From positions 31,035,989-31,099,988 of the forward strand of contig NC_092572.1 in the NCBI RefSeq assembly GCF_037975245.1: DNA of 64,000 nucleotides, read 5' to 3'. The first letter of the stretch is position 1, and each line of letters opens with the position of its first letter. Both the position numbers and the translations under genes were made by a program. The notes below the pieces were generated by a model. The model had not been told where the DNA came from, ran no database searches, and worked only from the letters and a program-made list of their open reading frames with translations. This document shows, in pieces, positions 37,483-47,762 of this stretch. Source of the stretch: Apostichopus japonicus (Eukaryota > Echinodermata > Holothuroidea > Aspidochirotida > Stichopodidae).

Positions 37483-39646
37483 ATGTCTAGGAATCAGCTG
37501 AATTGCATTGATTGCTCCATGTTCCGGCCAGTGAGGGCCGGGGATGAACTTGCCCTTGTCCCTAGCGCCGTACTTTTTCCAGGAGGGCCCCGTGTCTGGT
37601 GTGTTCCCAGTTCACCACCATTCCTTGGCTAAATATCAATACCTGGCTAGCAGGACTTAGAGAATGTAGCTACAGGACATACTAGACTTGCTCCCCAACC
37701 CCAGCGGCTCCCTAGTAGTGGGAGACCTAGTACAGATAGGAGAGGAAGAGGTAGGAGAGGTGGTGGAGAGGGGGCCGAGGAAGAGAGTGTGGAAAGAGAA
37801 GGGCCAGGCTCCGGCCAAGAGAAAAATTTTTGCCTTCCATGCTTTCGTTACTTGTTCGCTTTTAGGTGTTGGGTTTCACTTTTGTAGCGTACCTTGTAAC
37901 CACGAGCCCCCTTTTTCGCATTAGCGCGAATGGGCGGTTCTCGCCTTGTTTACATGTTCTTATCCGTACATGTTTTTATCTGTTATTTTTCTTATAAGAT
38001 GTTTGCTCGTTTCATGTACTTCGTTACTTGGTCGCTTTTCTAAGTGTTGGTTTTCACTCTTGTAGCGTACAGTACTGTTTTCGCTTAACAAACGTTGAAA
38101 ACGAATAAGTTCGTTGACAAAATTTAGACCACTGCGGGCACGGTTGTCAACGAAGTTTCTACGTTTTTTCCACGAAAGTTATCGCGTTCAAAGACCGCAA
38201 AGGCAATTCTAGTCTCCCCACCCCGCTCCTTCCACTCCCTTGGTTAGTTTACGTTCTTACGATAGACTACCTTTCCTAGCCTTCCTAACGTGAGTTTTTC
38301 AATCATGTACTCGGAGCCACTTGAATTATGTCAATTGTTTTTATGTTCCGCCCGGATCGGGGGGGGGGTTTGGCCAGGATCCTTGCCCCAGAGGCAGGAC
38401 CTGTAGCCCAGAGACCCTTGTTGGTCTAAATCTTGTTTACGCCAGCTCCTTGGCAAGAATTATACACTTGGCTGGCTAGCAAGCGTTCGAGGCTCCGGGA
38501 CAAACTGGACACCTTCCCGTACCCCCAACGGTTCTCCGAGAGGGGAGGGAATTGTAGGAGAGCCTGGAGGTGAGGAAGAAGCCAAAGAGTTGTTAAGAGA
38601 TAGAATGGGGAGTGGCCAAGAACACATAGAGTGGTCCAATGGCTTGGCGCACTGTACTAGCTGATGTACGAGACTACCCTTCCGGAGGAGAGAGATAGAG
38701 AGAGAGAGAAGAAAGAGTTTTTGCCCCCCAAGGTCCCGGCGACGTCCGGATTGTATGACCAAGGGGGAAGGCAAGGGCAAGGCTAAAGGCCAATGTAAAG
38801 CCCATTAGAAATTCCGACCGGAACGGACAGAATGTCCGGGTCGAGGAGAGTGGTACTCGGCGTGGTACGCACAGAGATGGGCTCCGGGAGCAAGGGTCCG
38901 GCGAGACTCCAGAGGGAGTGAAGAACGGAGGTTCCACTCCGGATCCGAGACCGGCCTCGAAGCCGGGAACCGGAGCTACAACCGCCTGCTGGGCCCCGAG
39001 AGATAGGCTTCGGAGGGCCCGGGTCCGACGAGACTCCATAGGAAGCCCGAAACCAAAGTCCCACTACGGACCCAGAACCGGTCCCGGAGCCGGGAACCGA
39101 TGAGATCGACGACTGCTGGGCCCCCAGAACGGGGAAGCAGGGGCAGAAACCCGGTCCGCAGACCTCCTAGCTGGAGCCGCGGCCGATACCGAGGCCGGGG
39201 GCCGACGAGAGTAACAACTGCTGGGCCCCCAGAGCGCCCAATCCGAAAAGAGAGCCGGCCCCGAGCGAGGTTCCCACGGCGAAGGGAGATATACATATCC
39301 CCAGCCTCAGAAAGGGAAGGACAAATACGGGCACCGAACACCCGGCCGCGACACCACGACCAATCCCAGACCAAAGAATGCAACCTGATTTGTCCCCCGG
39401 TGAGGAACTTCTGGTTTGCAGAACGTCGGTCAACCTGTCCGGCCTAGACGACGAGGTCGACCCCTATATTTCGGGGTTACAGAGGACGGTCACTCCCGCT
39501 TCCCAGAGGAGGAAAAGCCTTCTACATCGGGGGGATCGTTGCCCCCCGAAACTAGCAGCTTGGGCTGCGACGACAGGTTCGAATCAATTGCGGAAAACAC
39601 CGCAACCGCTACACCTTTAATCGCTACACATCCCAAATGTGTTTAA
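37483..39646 (+). pseudogene. Decayed DIRS gag-like region
   Basis: ATG 37483 opens MSRNQLNCIDCSMFRPVRAG, a short CxxC-bearing N-terminus plausible for DIRS ORF1, and stops after about 50 codons. Downstream the sequence is GC-rich and frame-broken. The 39416-39646 frame (EDGHSRFPEEEKPSTSGGSL...) is the best candidate for a real gag segment. Internal duplications are visible: the CTGGCTAGCA...CCCCAACGG segment near 37626 recurs near 38470, a TCGTTACTTG.TCGCTTTT segment near 37846 recurs near 38021, and CTGCTGGGCCCC occurs three times between 38980 and 39235. Gag identity is inferred from position and composition, not from a recognised domain. Confidence 0.4.
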
Positions 39647-39649
39647 CAA

Positions 39650-40767
39650 GTACAGTACCAGCAGAAACCAGGACATGACATAGTTTTCCTGGGCATTCAT
39701 GGGTCAGATCCTCCTCGCTAATTATACTCCTCTCTAATTATAATTCATCGCCATATATCTAGGTTTAAAACCTCACTTGCGTTCTAAAACACTTGTGGAA
39801 CCCACTTTCAGAACATGTTAAAATGCGCAAGCCGAATATGCTAAAATGCGCAAGACTGAATGGTTTCAAACGGTTCTCGTGACGTACTCTCTCTGCCTTA
39901 ATATCTTGGCAAACTGCCAAAAAGAGGACTATCTCAAACATTGGCAAAGTGCCAGGAAAACGAAAACTTCTTAAGCCTTGGCAAACTGCCAGCAATGTGT
40001 ATAACGCGGTACATTTGTTAAGAGAGGAGGCGGGGCCAGGCAGTCACCTGGCTTGCCACGTGTGAGCTCAACGCTTGCTGCAACGAGCTGTCGACTATGT
40101 GAGCGATCCTATGGAATAAGCCTCTCTATTTCTCTGGTAAATTACCAAGACATACGCGTTAGTAAGTTGAATAAGGGGTAGGATAGAACCCCATCAACGC
40201 TACAAGGGCTATCACGCTCCGAACATACGGGATACGCTCCATGAATAATGTTCGATGTTCCAAAACTTTAAGCAGAGTTGCACTTCGTAGCACCTGATAG
40301 GCTGGCCGTGACCATGCGCTAGCTGGTTTCAATAGGAAGTTGGAAACTTTCACTGTACTACGATAGTGATACAATTCTCATCTCGACATGAAGAGACTTG
40401 AGAAGTAACAGGTACGTTAGCATAACATTTAATACGTTTTATAACATCAAATGTGGTGTTGTTGAAACGTCGACATAACGTTCTATGAGATTTTAATGTT
40501 ATATTAAAGTCATATTCATGTCCTTACGAAATTTGTGTGGATTTACTAGCCTGAAAACGTTTCGGTGACATATTTTTCTACACCGCAAATAACGTTATCA
40601 TAACAAAAGACGAAGCGTTTAATAACGCGTTTGTGCGTGATGAGTAACTCCCCGGGCTCGGTTAAAGCAGCCAGGGATGTATGAGGTGGAATTTCTACAA
40701 ACCCACCCTCTCACCAACTTCACGGTCCCTGTTGGGAGTTTGTTCCTGATGAGTAGACCTATAGCCC
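39650..40767. other. AT-richer insert within DIRS, no gene
   Basis: The position where reverse transcriptase/RNase H would be expected. No RT motif (YxDD, or the LPQG-like region) was found in any frame provided. A GGCAAA.TGCCA string recurs three times near 39910-39995. Confidence 0.45.
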
Positions 40768-40995
40768 AGTTACTGTAGCTCAGTGGTTAAGGCCGGTGCT
40801 TTTCAACCATAAGGTCCCGAGTTGGAGTCACTCCAAGATTAATGTATGTCGTCCAGTCACAGAGTTGTTGACAATTCATTATCATGGACATTAAATACGA
40901 ATGTAAGAGACTGAATTCGGTCAACTTGCGGCCTTGATAGGTCAATGAGGTTTCTTCACAAGTTCCTGCTTGCAGGATGATCTAAAATACATATA
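40768..40995 (+). mobile_element. tRNA-derived SINE
   Basis: A-box-like TGTAGCTCAGTGGTTAAGG and a degenerate B-box (CCCGAGTTGGAGTC) sit at tRNA spacing, followed by a non-tRNA body and an AAAATACAT-type tail. The B-box is mutated, so it is probably inactive. Confidence 0.55.
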
Positions 40996-41119
40996 ATACA
41001 TTATACTAAAATACATAAATACATATATAGTTTTAGGAGTCACATACAGTATAACAGTTGTAGCATTGACCAAGATTCTGATGAAGCAAACTATCCATTC
41101 AGTACTCATTTTTCGAGAG

Positions 41120-41300
41120 CACTGTGGTCAAATGGTGAAGGCAGTGGACTGGTGATCTAAGACTTGCAGTTTTGAGTCCTGGCCAGATCATTCCGTCGTG
41201 TCTTTGGCAAGGCATTTTATCTCCATTGCGTCTTTCCATTCAGGTGTATAAAGGGGGACCTGTAAGATAAACTGTCAGTCGGGGGCTTTTTGGCTACCGC
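41120..41300 (+). mobile_element. SINE with conserved central segment
   Basis: tRNA-like head (TGGTCAAATGGTGAAGGC, GCAGTTTTGAGTCCTGG) followed by GTCTTTGGCAAGGCATTTTA, then TCCATTGC and GTGTATAAAGGGGGACCTGT. This layout is usual for SINE2/V-SINE-type elements of marine animals. Confidence 0.6.
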
Positions 41301-41321
41301 AATGAGGAGGGATCTGTCTCT

Positions 41322-42290
41322 ATGTTTGACAGGTTATCGCTGATCAGGGTTATTTTGTTAGGCGGGGAATGGTGCCAGAACAGACAGGCACTGCCAGCCG
41401 AGACCTCTCTGGCACAAGTGGTAGACCTCCTCACTCCCTCTTCGAGGAGGGAAAGCAAGTGTCAACCATCAAGAACTACAGGTTGGCAATTACCGCGATC
41501 CACCGCGGTTTTCCAGATGGGTCCACCCGGGCAACAACGGGGACATCACCCAGCCCATCAGGGGGATGGCAAACAGGCGTCCTCGGACCAGACGCCTCGC
41601 CCCCTCGTGGAGTCCATCAGCAGCACTGCAGGCACTCACTAAATCACCATACGAACCACTGGCTTCAGCCTCGCTGGCAGCCCTCAGTAAGAAAACCCTT
41701 TTCCTGATCACCCTCGCGTCAGCAAGAAGAAGGAGCTGTCTCCACGCTCTGCCTACAAAGCAGAACCATATTAGGTTTGAGAACCACGGGAGAATGGTCC
41801 CCGATCCGTCCTTCATACCCAAGAACCAGGTCCTTTCCTTCCTGCCGGGGGACATCTTTATCCCTGAAATAAAGACGCTTTCCTCAGTCGCAGAGGACAA
41901 ACTGTGGGGCCCAGTCAGGGCTCTCAAATGGTACTTAAACAAGACTCAACCCCTGAGAGGAACAACCATGTCCTTGTTCATACTACCCAGAGCATCTTTT
42001 CAACGGTGTCTAAGGACACCCTCTCGCGGTGGCTGACGGAGATTATTCGCCCCTTCGCAGTTGGCACAACTTTAACGAGAGCCCATGACATTAGAGGAAA
42101 GGCGGCCTCGACAGCTCTTTTTGCAGGAGTCGCAATAGAGGTCATCCTTAAGGCAGCAGCTTGGCGAACACCAACGACGTTCGTCGCCTGTTACCTTTCA
42201 GACTCATTACAGGCTGAGGCGGCATTTCATAGCGTGGTGATGCGAGATCCGGCGGGTACTAGGTCCCACTCCTCGGGCCTCCCACCATCG
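41322..42290 (+). pseudogene. DIRS tyrosine recombinase, frameshifted
   Basis: Recombinase similarity runs through three frames. The N-terminal core-binding part is VSTIKNYRLAITAIHRGF (about 41455-41520). The first catalytic Arg region is LASARRRSCLHAL (about 41716-41755). A PVRALKWYL segment follows. The C-terminal catalytic part is AHDIRGKAAS (His and Arg of HxxR at 42084-42095), with AAWRTPTTFVACYL carrying the probable nucleophile Tyr at 42192-42194. The order R, HxxR, W, Y matches DIRS recombinases. Frameshifts near 41440, 41525 and 41980-41995 make it non-functional. Confidence 0.8.
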
Positions 42291-42304
42291 GGCAGTGCCA
42301 CTCG

Positions 42305-42402
42305 GTGCATAGGTTGTGGGGAGACAGGTAAGCGAGGAACGAAGTAAATACTCCAAAACTTACTGGTTTGGATATTTACGAGTAACGAGCTTACCTGTCT
42401 CC
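42305..42402 (+). repeat. DIRS internal complementary region
   Basis: 42305-42349 is the reverse complement of the left end (36604-36648). 42350-42402 is the reverse complement of the right end (43142-43193). In DIRS elements this region templates completion of the ends and a circular intermediate. It defines the element boundaries to the base. Confidence 0.9.
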
Positions 42403-43032
42403 ATTCCCGCCTCCCTCCCCCGAGGGGGTTGGAACACAGCTGGACGGAGGAGCGGTCGCATTGACTTAACAAAACGCCTTCTAGCACAGGCCAAGAGACC
42501 TGAGGAAAGGAGGTTCCACTACCGTACGAGCCCCCGTACCATCACCTATTGTTACCAGCGAGTTTGTTGCAAAGATAGTTTTATCTTGACCGGTAGTAAC
42601 CGGTAGTAACTTGTAGTAATCGGTAGTAACTTGTAGTATCTCGTAGTAACTTAGGGCCACTATGAGTGACTTAGGGAAGAGTGTCTTAGAGTGTTTTATA
42701 TATATATGGAGAAGCGTTATATATATATTTCCTTTATAATGTTGATACTCTTTTTCCTTTGTCTTTCTCCATTAAACACTACGGTGTTCAGGGCCTTGGG
42801 CGTAACTTGTAGAGTACCTTCTGCTACCTTTTTTAGAGCTAAGGGGTACAGGCGTGGACGGAGTCGTAGAGGGTAGCCCCCCTCCCCACAGGAAGGGGAG
42901 TACTACCCCTCCCGTTGGAAGCGTCAGAAATTCGATGTTAGGCTAGGAGTCGAGGGGGTAGCCCTCCCATTTGTCGGGAAGGACTACTACTCGACTCCAA
43001 GGCAGAGACCACTTTGGAGGGGCTTTGGTCTC
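42403..43032. other. DIRS 3' non-coding region
   Basis: Short CGGTAGTAACTTGTAGTA-like repeats near 42592-42650, and TA runs near 42700-42728. GTAGCCCTCCC-type strings are repeated near 42870 and 42960. No coding signal. Confidence 0.4.
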
Positions 43033-43154
43033 ATGAGAAGGAAGGTTGGTGACCCGTGAAGCCGGGTCACAGAGGGTGCACAGTGTTAAAAGATTACCAG
43101 GACATTCTAGGCGCGGTAGAATGAGGTGCATAGGTTGTGGGGAGACAGGTAAGC
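43033..43154 (-). repeat. DIRS right inverted terminal repeat
   Basis: Mirror of 36620-36741 (ATGAGAAGGAAGGTTGGTGA to GAGACAGGTAAGC). Confidence 0.9.
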
Positions 43155-43327
43155 TCGTCACTCGTAAATATCCAAACCAGTAAGTTTTGGAGTTTATCTA
43201 GCAAGTCCGAAACAGACATGGGACATGCATATTTTCAACTAGTTAATGAGTTTGATTTTTCCATAAACTAAACGGTTTTATTTTATTTTGGAAATTATAG
43301 TAGGGTTAAGTTTCTTTTATTACGTAT

Positions 43328-44088
43328 ATTGGCACATACAGTTAGTGGACAGGAAGTGTAATTTATGTAGCATATGGTACATACAGTTAGAGGACAGATA
43401 CTGGTATTATAATGTATGTATTCTTGAACATTAGAGGACATCAGGTGTCTGTATAATGTAAGTTATGTAGGCCTATTAAGTATACTGGCAGATACAGTTA
43501 GAGGACAGGAAGTGTAATGTATGTACCATATGGTACATACAGTAAGAGGACAGATACTGGTATTTAATGGATGTATTCTTGAACATGAGAGGACATCTGG
43601 TGTATGTATAATGTAAGTTATGTAGGCCTATCAAATATACTGGCACATACAGTTAGAGGTCAGGAAGTGTAATTCATGTACCATATGGTACATACAGTAA
43701 GAGGACAGATGCTGGTATTTAATGGATGTATTCTTGAACATGAGAGGACATCAGGTGTCTGTATAATGTAAGTTATTTAGGCCTATTAAGTATACTGGCA
43801 CATACAGTTAGAAGACGTACCATATGGTACATACAGTATAAGAGGACAGATACGGGTATTATATTGTATGTATTCTTGAACATCAGGTGTCTGTATAATG
43901 TAAGTTATGTAGGCCTATTACGTATACTGGTACATACAGATAGAGGGCAGGAAGTGTTATTTATATGTAGCATATGGTATATACAGTTAGAGGACAGATA
44001 CTGGTATTATAATGTATGCATTCTTGAACATTAGAGGACATTAGGTGACTGTATAATGTAAGTTATGTAGGCCTATTAAGTATACTAC
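43328..44088 (+). repeat. 156-bp satellite, about five copies
   Basis: GGCACATACAGTTAGAGGAC opens units near 43330, 43486, 43640, 43797 and 43928. Each contains CATATGGTACATACAGT, GGACAGATACTGGTATT, GTATTCTTGAACAT and GTAAGTTATGTAGGCCTATTA in order. The fourth unit has a deletion. Confidence 0.9.
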
Positions 44089-45420
44089 AAAGCATTCCTT
44101 CATAGCCGCGCCCCGTCAAACAAGCTTAAATACACCATCTACAACACAAGTTGGCAACCAGTATTCGCGTAGCAAAGAAATATAACTTTACGAACACTTT
44201 CTGTGAATAAATGACTAATCTCAGGAAAACTTGGAAAGCTATTAAGGAAGTCATTGGCAAAACGAAAGGATTCAGCCCGGGTTAATATTTATCAGCTTTT
44301 ACATATAATGATAATGGAATTTAAAATGACCTTGAGGTCGCAAAGTATATCAATGATTATATCTCTAATGTTGATCAAACTCTTGCTGACAAGATTCAAC
44401 ATTTAAAATAGTAAACGAATATCGAAAAATGGCTCGGCATTTTAAACAATGGAAAGAACAAAGACAGTTATAGCGATAGCTGGATTCGGATCAGAGGTCA
44501 CTGTTTCGAATACCATTGTAACATTAACTTACTTTGCTCTTTTCTAAGATTTCATTTCGTGTTATAGTGCTACCAATCCTAATTCATTTCTCATCTCCTC
44601 TACCGACTAATCAATAGCTACTTCAACATTATGCAACTGATCATTAAACACATCACATATAAATAACGACAGATTACTAACTTGACGATCTTGCCCACAC
44701 ATCAGCAGTAACATAGGTTATTATGACTCATCTAACCACCTACGTAAATAAAAAGTTGACTCACCATACATACCTAGTCGGCATGTCAGCACTATAAGGA
44801 TATTAGCAATGTCTCTCATCAAACATGAATATTTGCGATTTTTTTTTTGCAGTGCCCGAATCAATATCAGCATATTACCCGAATTTCCCGAAAATATGTT
44901 CTTGATGGAAGAGGGGTACGGGGGTGGGGGTGGCGGCTGCAGTCCCCGCCCTCAAATTCCCAATGTCGATATGTATATTGTCATACGGCTACAACTCTAG
45001 CAACCTAGAAATTCAAAAAAAGTTTGGTTGTTCCTGTCACCATGGCTACTAGTAAAAGTGTAACATTGCATCATGCATGGGATAGAAGGTCGAACAGGGA
45101 ACACTTAGTATCATCCAATTAACACATGTGAGTCAATTACAGTAAACAGGAAGTAGTGCTCGACAGCATTATAGCGCATAGTAACACTAGCACATATCCA
45201 ATTGTGGATGCATGTTATACCAGCACATTCGATACTCTTACAGTAATATCAATGTAGGTCGCATCATAAACATACACATATCAGCTTGTTTTGGTTGAGT
45301 GCAATATAAGTGCCATAATCAACTATATAAACATGTTATTATTCAACAGTTAAGATGACGTAGGATTTGCATAGGTAACAAAAATAATGGCTGAACCTGT
45401 AGGCTCTAAACTTTAAAAAA
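44089..45420. other. Intergenic, no gene recognised
   Basis: AT-rich; short unsupported frames only. Confidence 0.4.
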
Positions 45421-45682
45421 TACTAATGTAGCATGTTAGGGTTGCTACACTTGGTACAGGGGAACAAAACTATAGCTTCTACTATAATGTAGTATATTAG
45501 GAATGATACAGGGGAACAAAACTATAGCAATTACTAATGTAGCATATTAGGGTTACTATACACTTGGTACATGGGAACAAAACTATAGCAAATACTTATG
45601 TAGCATATTAGGATTGCTACACTTGGTACAGGTAACACATCTATAGCAACTACTAATGTAACATATTATGATTGCTACACTT
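45421..45682 (+). repeat. 60-bp minisatellite, left part
   Basis: Units with TACTAATGTAGCATATTAGG, TTGCTACACTTGGTACAGGG and GAACAAAACTATAGCAAC, about four copies. The array is cut by the element at 45683 and resumes at 49604. Confidence 0.9.
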
Positions 45683-46138
45683 CGTCCCCGTTTTGGCGTA
45701 GTGACGAATGTGCAAAAAGTGAGTTTTGAGTAAACGCGCTCTAAAGATTTCAACATTTTGACTTTAGTATATCGTTATGAATAAGGGATCTTTTGTAATA
45801 AAAGTTGTCAATATATTTAATATAACAAATAGAACTTTGAGTTCTCATATTTGTTGCTGATCGGAAACTTTCTTACAAAGTAGTAATTTTAGTGCAAACA
45901 TATTCGTCGTTATGTCATGTCATTTTTCAGTTAATGTATGACATTCGTCACACATTCGTCACACATTCGTCACTATGCTAGAACTAAATTTTGAAGTTTC
46001 GTCCTGTCACATACTCATATTCGTCACTATAGTGTGTTGTAGCCATATGGGTACACCGTTAATTTTCACTGTGACGTGGGGAGAGGTGGGGGGGAGGGGG
46101 TAAGGTGGAATAACCTTAGATAGAAGAAAATAATCAAA

Positions 46139-46690
46139 GGGGTGGTACTTTGGTCTTATTTATGTTAAAAAGAACGCCCAAGGTTTACTACAATGTATTA
46201 CATAAACAAGGAATGTTTATACGCAGGTATCAACATACGTATTTTAGTATGTTTCTCTTGGGTGGCATGAATGGGGTCGGATAGGGTGAGGGGAGGGGTA
46301 GACAGGTCAAGGAGAGCCGGCTGCTGAAAAGGTGGTATATGGGTCGTATTAATTATTAAAAGAACGCCCACGTTTTGTTACAATGTATAAAATATACAAG
46401 GAATTTGAATGGGTAATGCGCGGATATAAGTTTTTTAGTATATTGCGTCGGAAAGGGGGGTATTGGGGTAGTGGGGTAGGGAGGGCATGGAGAGCCGGCT
46501 GCTGAAAGGGGTGGTACGTTGGTCTTATTTATCTTAAGAAGAACCCCCAAAATTTTCTACAATCTATAAAATATACAAGGGATTTGCATAGGTTATCAAG
46601 ATATATCAACATGTGTCTTAGTATGTTTTACTTGGGTGGCATGGAGGGGGTTGGATATGGTGAGGGGAGAGGTTAGAGAGTGCAAGGAGT
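46139..46690 (+). repeat. About 185-bp tandem repeat, three copies
   Basis: GGGGTGGTACTTTGGTCTTA, AAAGAACGCCCA, ACAATGTAT, ACAAGGAAT and TTTTAGTATGTTTC..GGTGGCATG..GGGGT are repeated near 46139, 46330 and 46509, each ending in AAGGAGAGCCGGCTGCTGA or a variant. Confidence 0.85.
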
Positions 46691-47492
46691 GCCTGATGCT
46701 GACAAATAAATGAAGCTGAATAACATGGATTTAATTTAGATATCACGTTGTTCGTGTTAATTTAATGTCGTTGTGAAATTCAGTTAGGGCTATACTTATT
46801 GCAACCATCCCCTAACATCTTAAAAAGAACTTCAGTACTGTATCATTGAAAAGAACTATACAGGAATACGTATAATGACTTATCTAGGTTAAATTATCCA
46901 TTACGAAATTAATTAACATATCCGAATGAGGCTCAATGGTGTTATGTAATCGTTATCCCGACCCCATTCCCCACATCGACCGGATCTGTTCCAGCTTTGG
47001 GCAAAACCTAGGTCTTAACAACATTGTTTATGAAATTGTTTCGGAAGTCAATTTCCATGGCATGATGGGACAGATACTCTTTAGTATAACGGTGTGGATC
47101 CTTATAAAGCTCAGTAACAATTATATTGGCAGGCGCCGTGCCTTAAATGATGTATCACAAGTCCTGCATCATTGGTATGTTATTAGTGTGATAATTTATC
47201 TGGTATATTATAAATATAGCTTCAAAATTCTTTCTTTGTTTTTTTTTTTGCAATATAAAATGGTACCAAACAGGCACTGCATATATCACATGTAGTATTG
47301 AAAACATTGTCCTTTGCATTTTCGTTAAAGAAAGGCACAGCGTAAGCCACACTAGATACTATTTAATATGCTTAATACCTTTGATACATGGCAAGAAAAG
47401 GTCAAACTGCCATAGATGTATATTCCAGTACGTAGCCTTTTTGGAGGTTCTAGCGACCTGATAGAATGAGACCTTCATGTTTTATGTCTTTT

Positions 47493-47762
47493 TTAATTTT
47501 CAAAACACATTTCCTTTGATATTTGGAGGTTAAGCAATAAATTGTTGCTGTCACATGTTGGAACTATGTCATTTACAGAACACTGATAATTTGATTGATC
47601 AGTTTCAACGGAGCTTTTGGAAATTTTGCATGATAAAGCAGTATCATGGGCATATTTTGTACCAGAAATGTGTGAGTTTGACCTAATTTCATCAGTACAT
47701 AGTAAATAATATAGCAGATAATGCCCCCCCCCCCCAGGCACATCAACCCTTATTTCCGACAT
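47493..47762 (-). pseudogene. LINE reverse transcriptase fragment
   Basis: The minus strand reads LLYYLLCTDEIRS, HISGTKYAHDTALSCKI, then CSVNDIVPTCDSNNLLLNLQ and SKEM. This is the RT segment around the catalytic YADD box of CR1/L2/Jockey-group LINEs, here with YAHD in place of YADD and a disrupted segment upstream. It stops where the homologous frame at 7945 begins, so both may come from one LINE family. Inactive. Confidence 0.7.

Larger units (their letters stand above)
36604..43193 (+). mobile_element. DIRS-type tyrosine-recombinase retrotransposon, defective
   Basis: About 6.6 kb with the three diagnostic DIRS structures: 122-bp inverted terminal repeats (36620-36741 and 43033-43154); short non-repeated terminal extensions outside them; and an internal complementary region at 42305-42402 whose two halves are the reverse complements of the left and right termini joined. 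A tyrosine recombinase remnant precedes that region and a GC-rich gag-like region follows the left end. Reverse transcriptase, RNase H and methyltransferase domains are not found; 39650-41320 holds AT-rich sequence and two SINEs instead. Target-site duplication is not evident, as expected for DIRS. Confidence 0.85.

Noticed and set aside
38460-39433. Minus-strand open frames of 88-135 codons
   Set aside because: GC-rich antisense shadows of the DIRS gag region, rich in Gly/Arg/Pro/Ser and with no domain.
40768-40850. Possible functional tRNA gene
   Set aside because: Good A-box but degenerate B-box, no closed acceptor stem, and a SINE body follows.
43328-44088. CRISPR-like regular repeats
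   Set aside because: The whole 156-bp unit is conserved, with no variable spacers; it is a satellite in an animal genome.
46936-47295. 119-codon frame inside the 3.92-kb TIR element, considered as a transposase
   Set aside because: No catalytic motif, poly-T derived Phe run, no similarity to a transposase I know.
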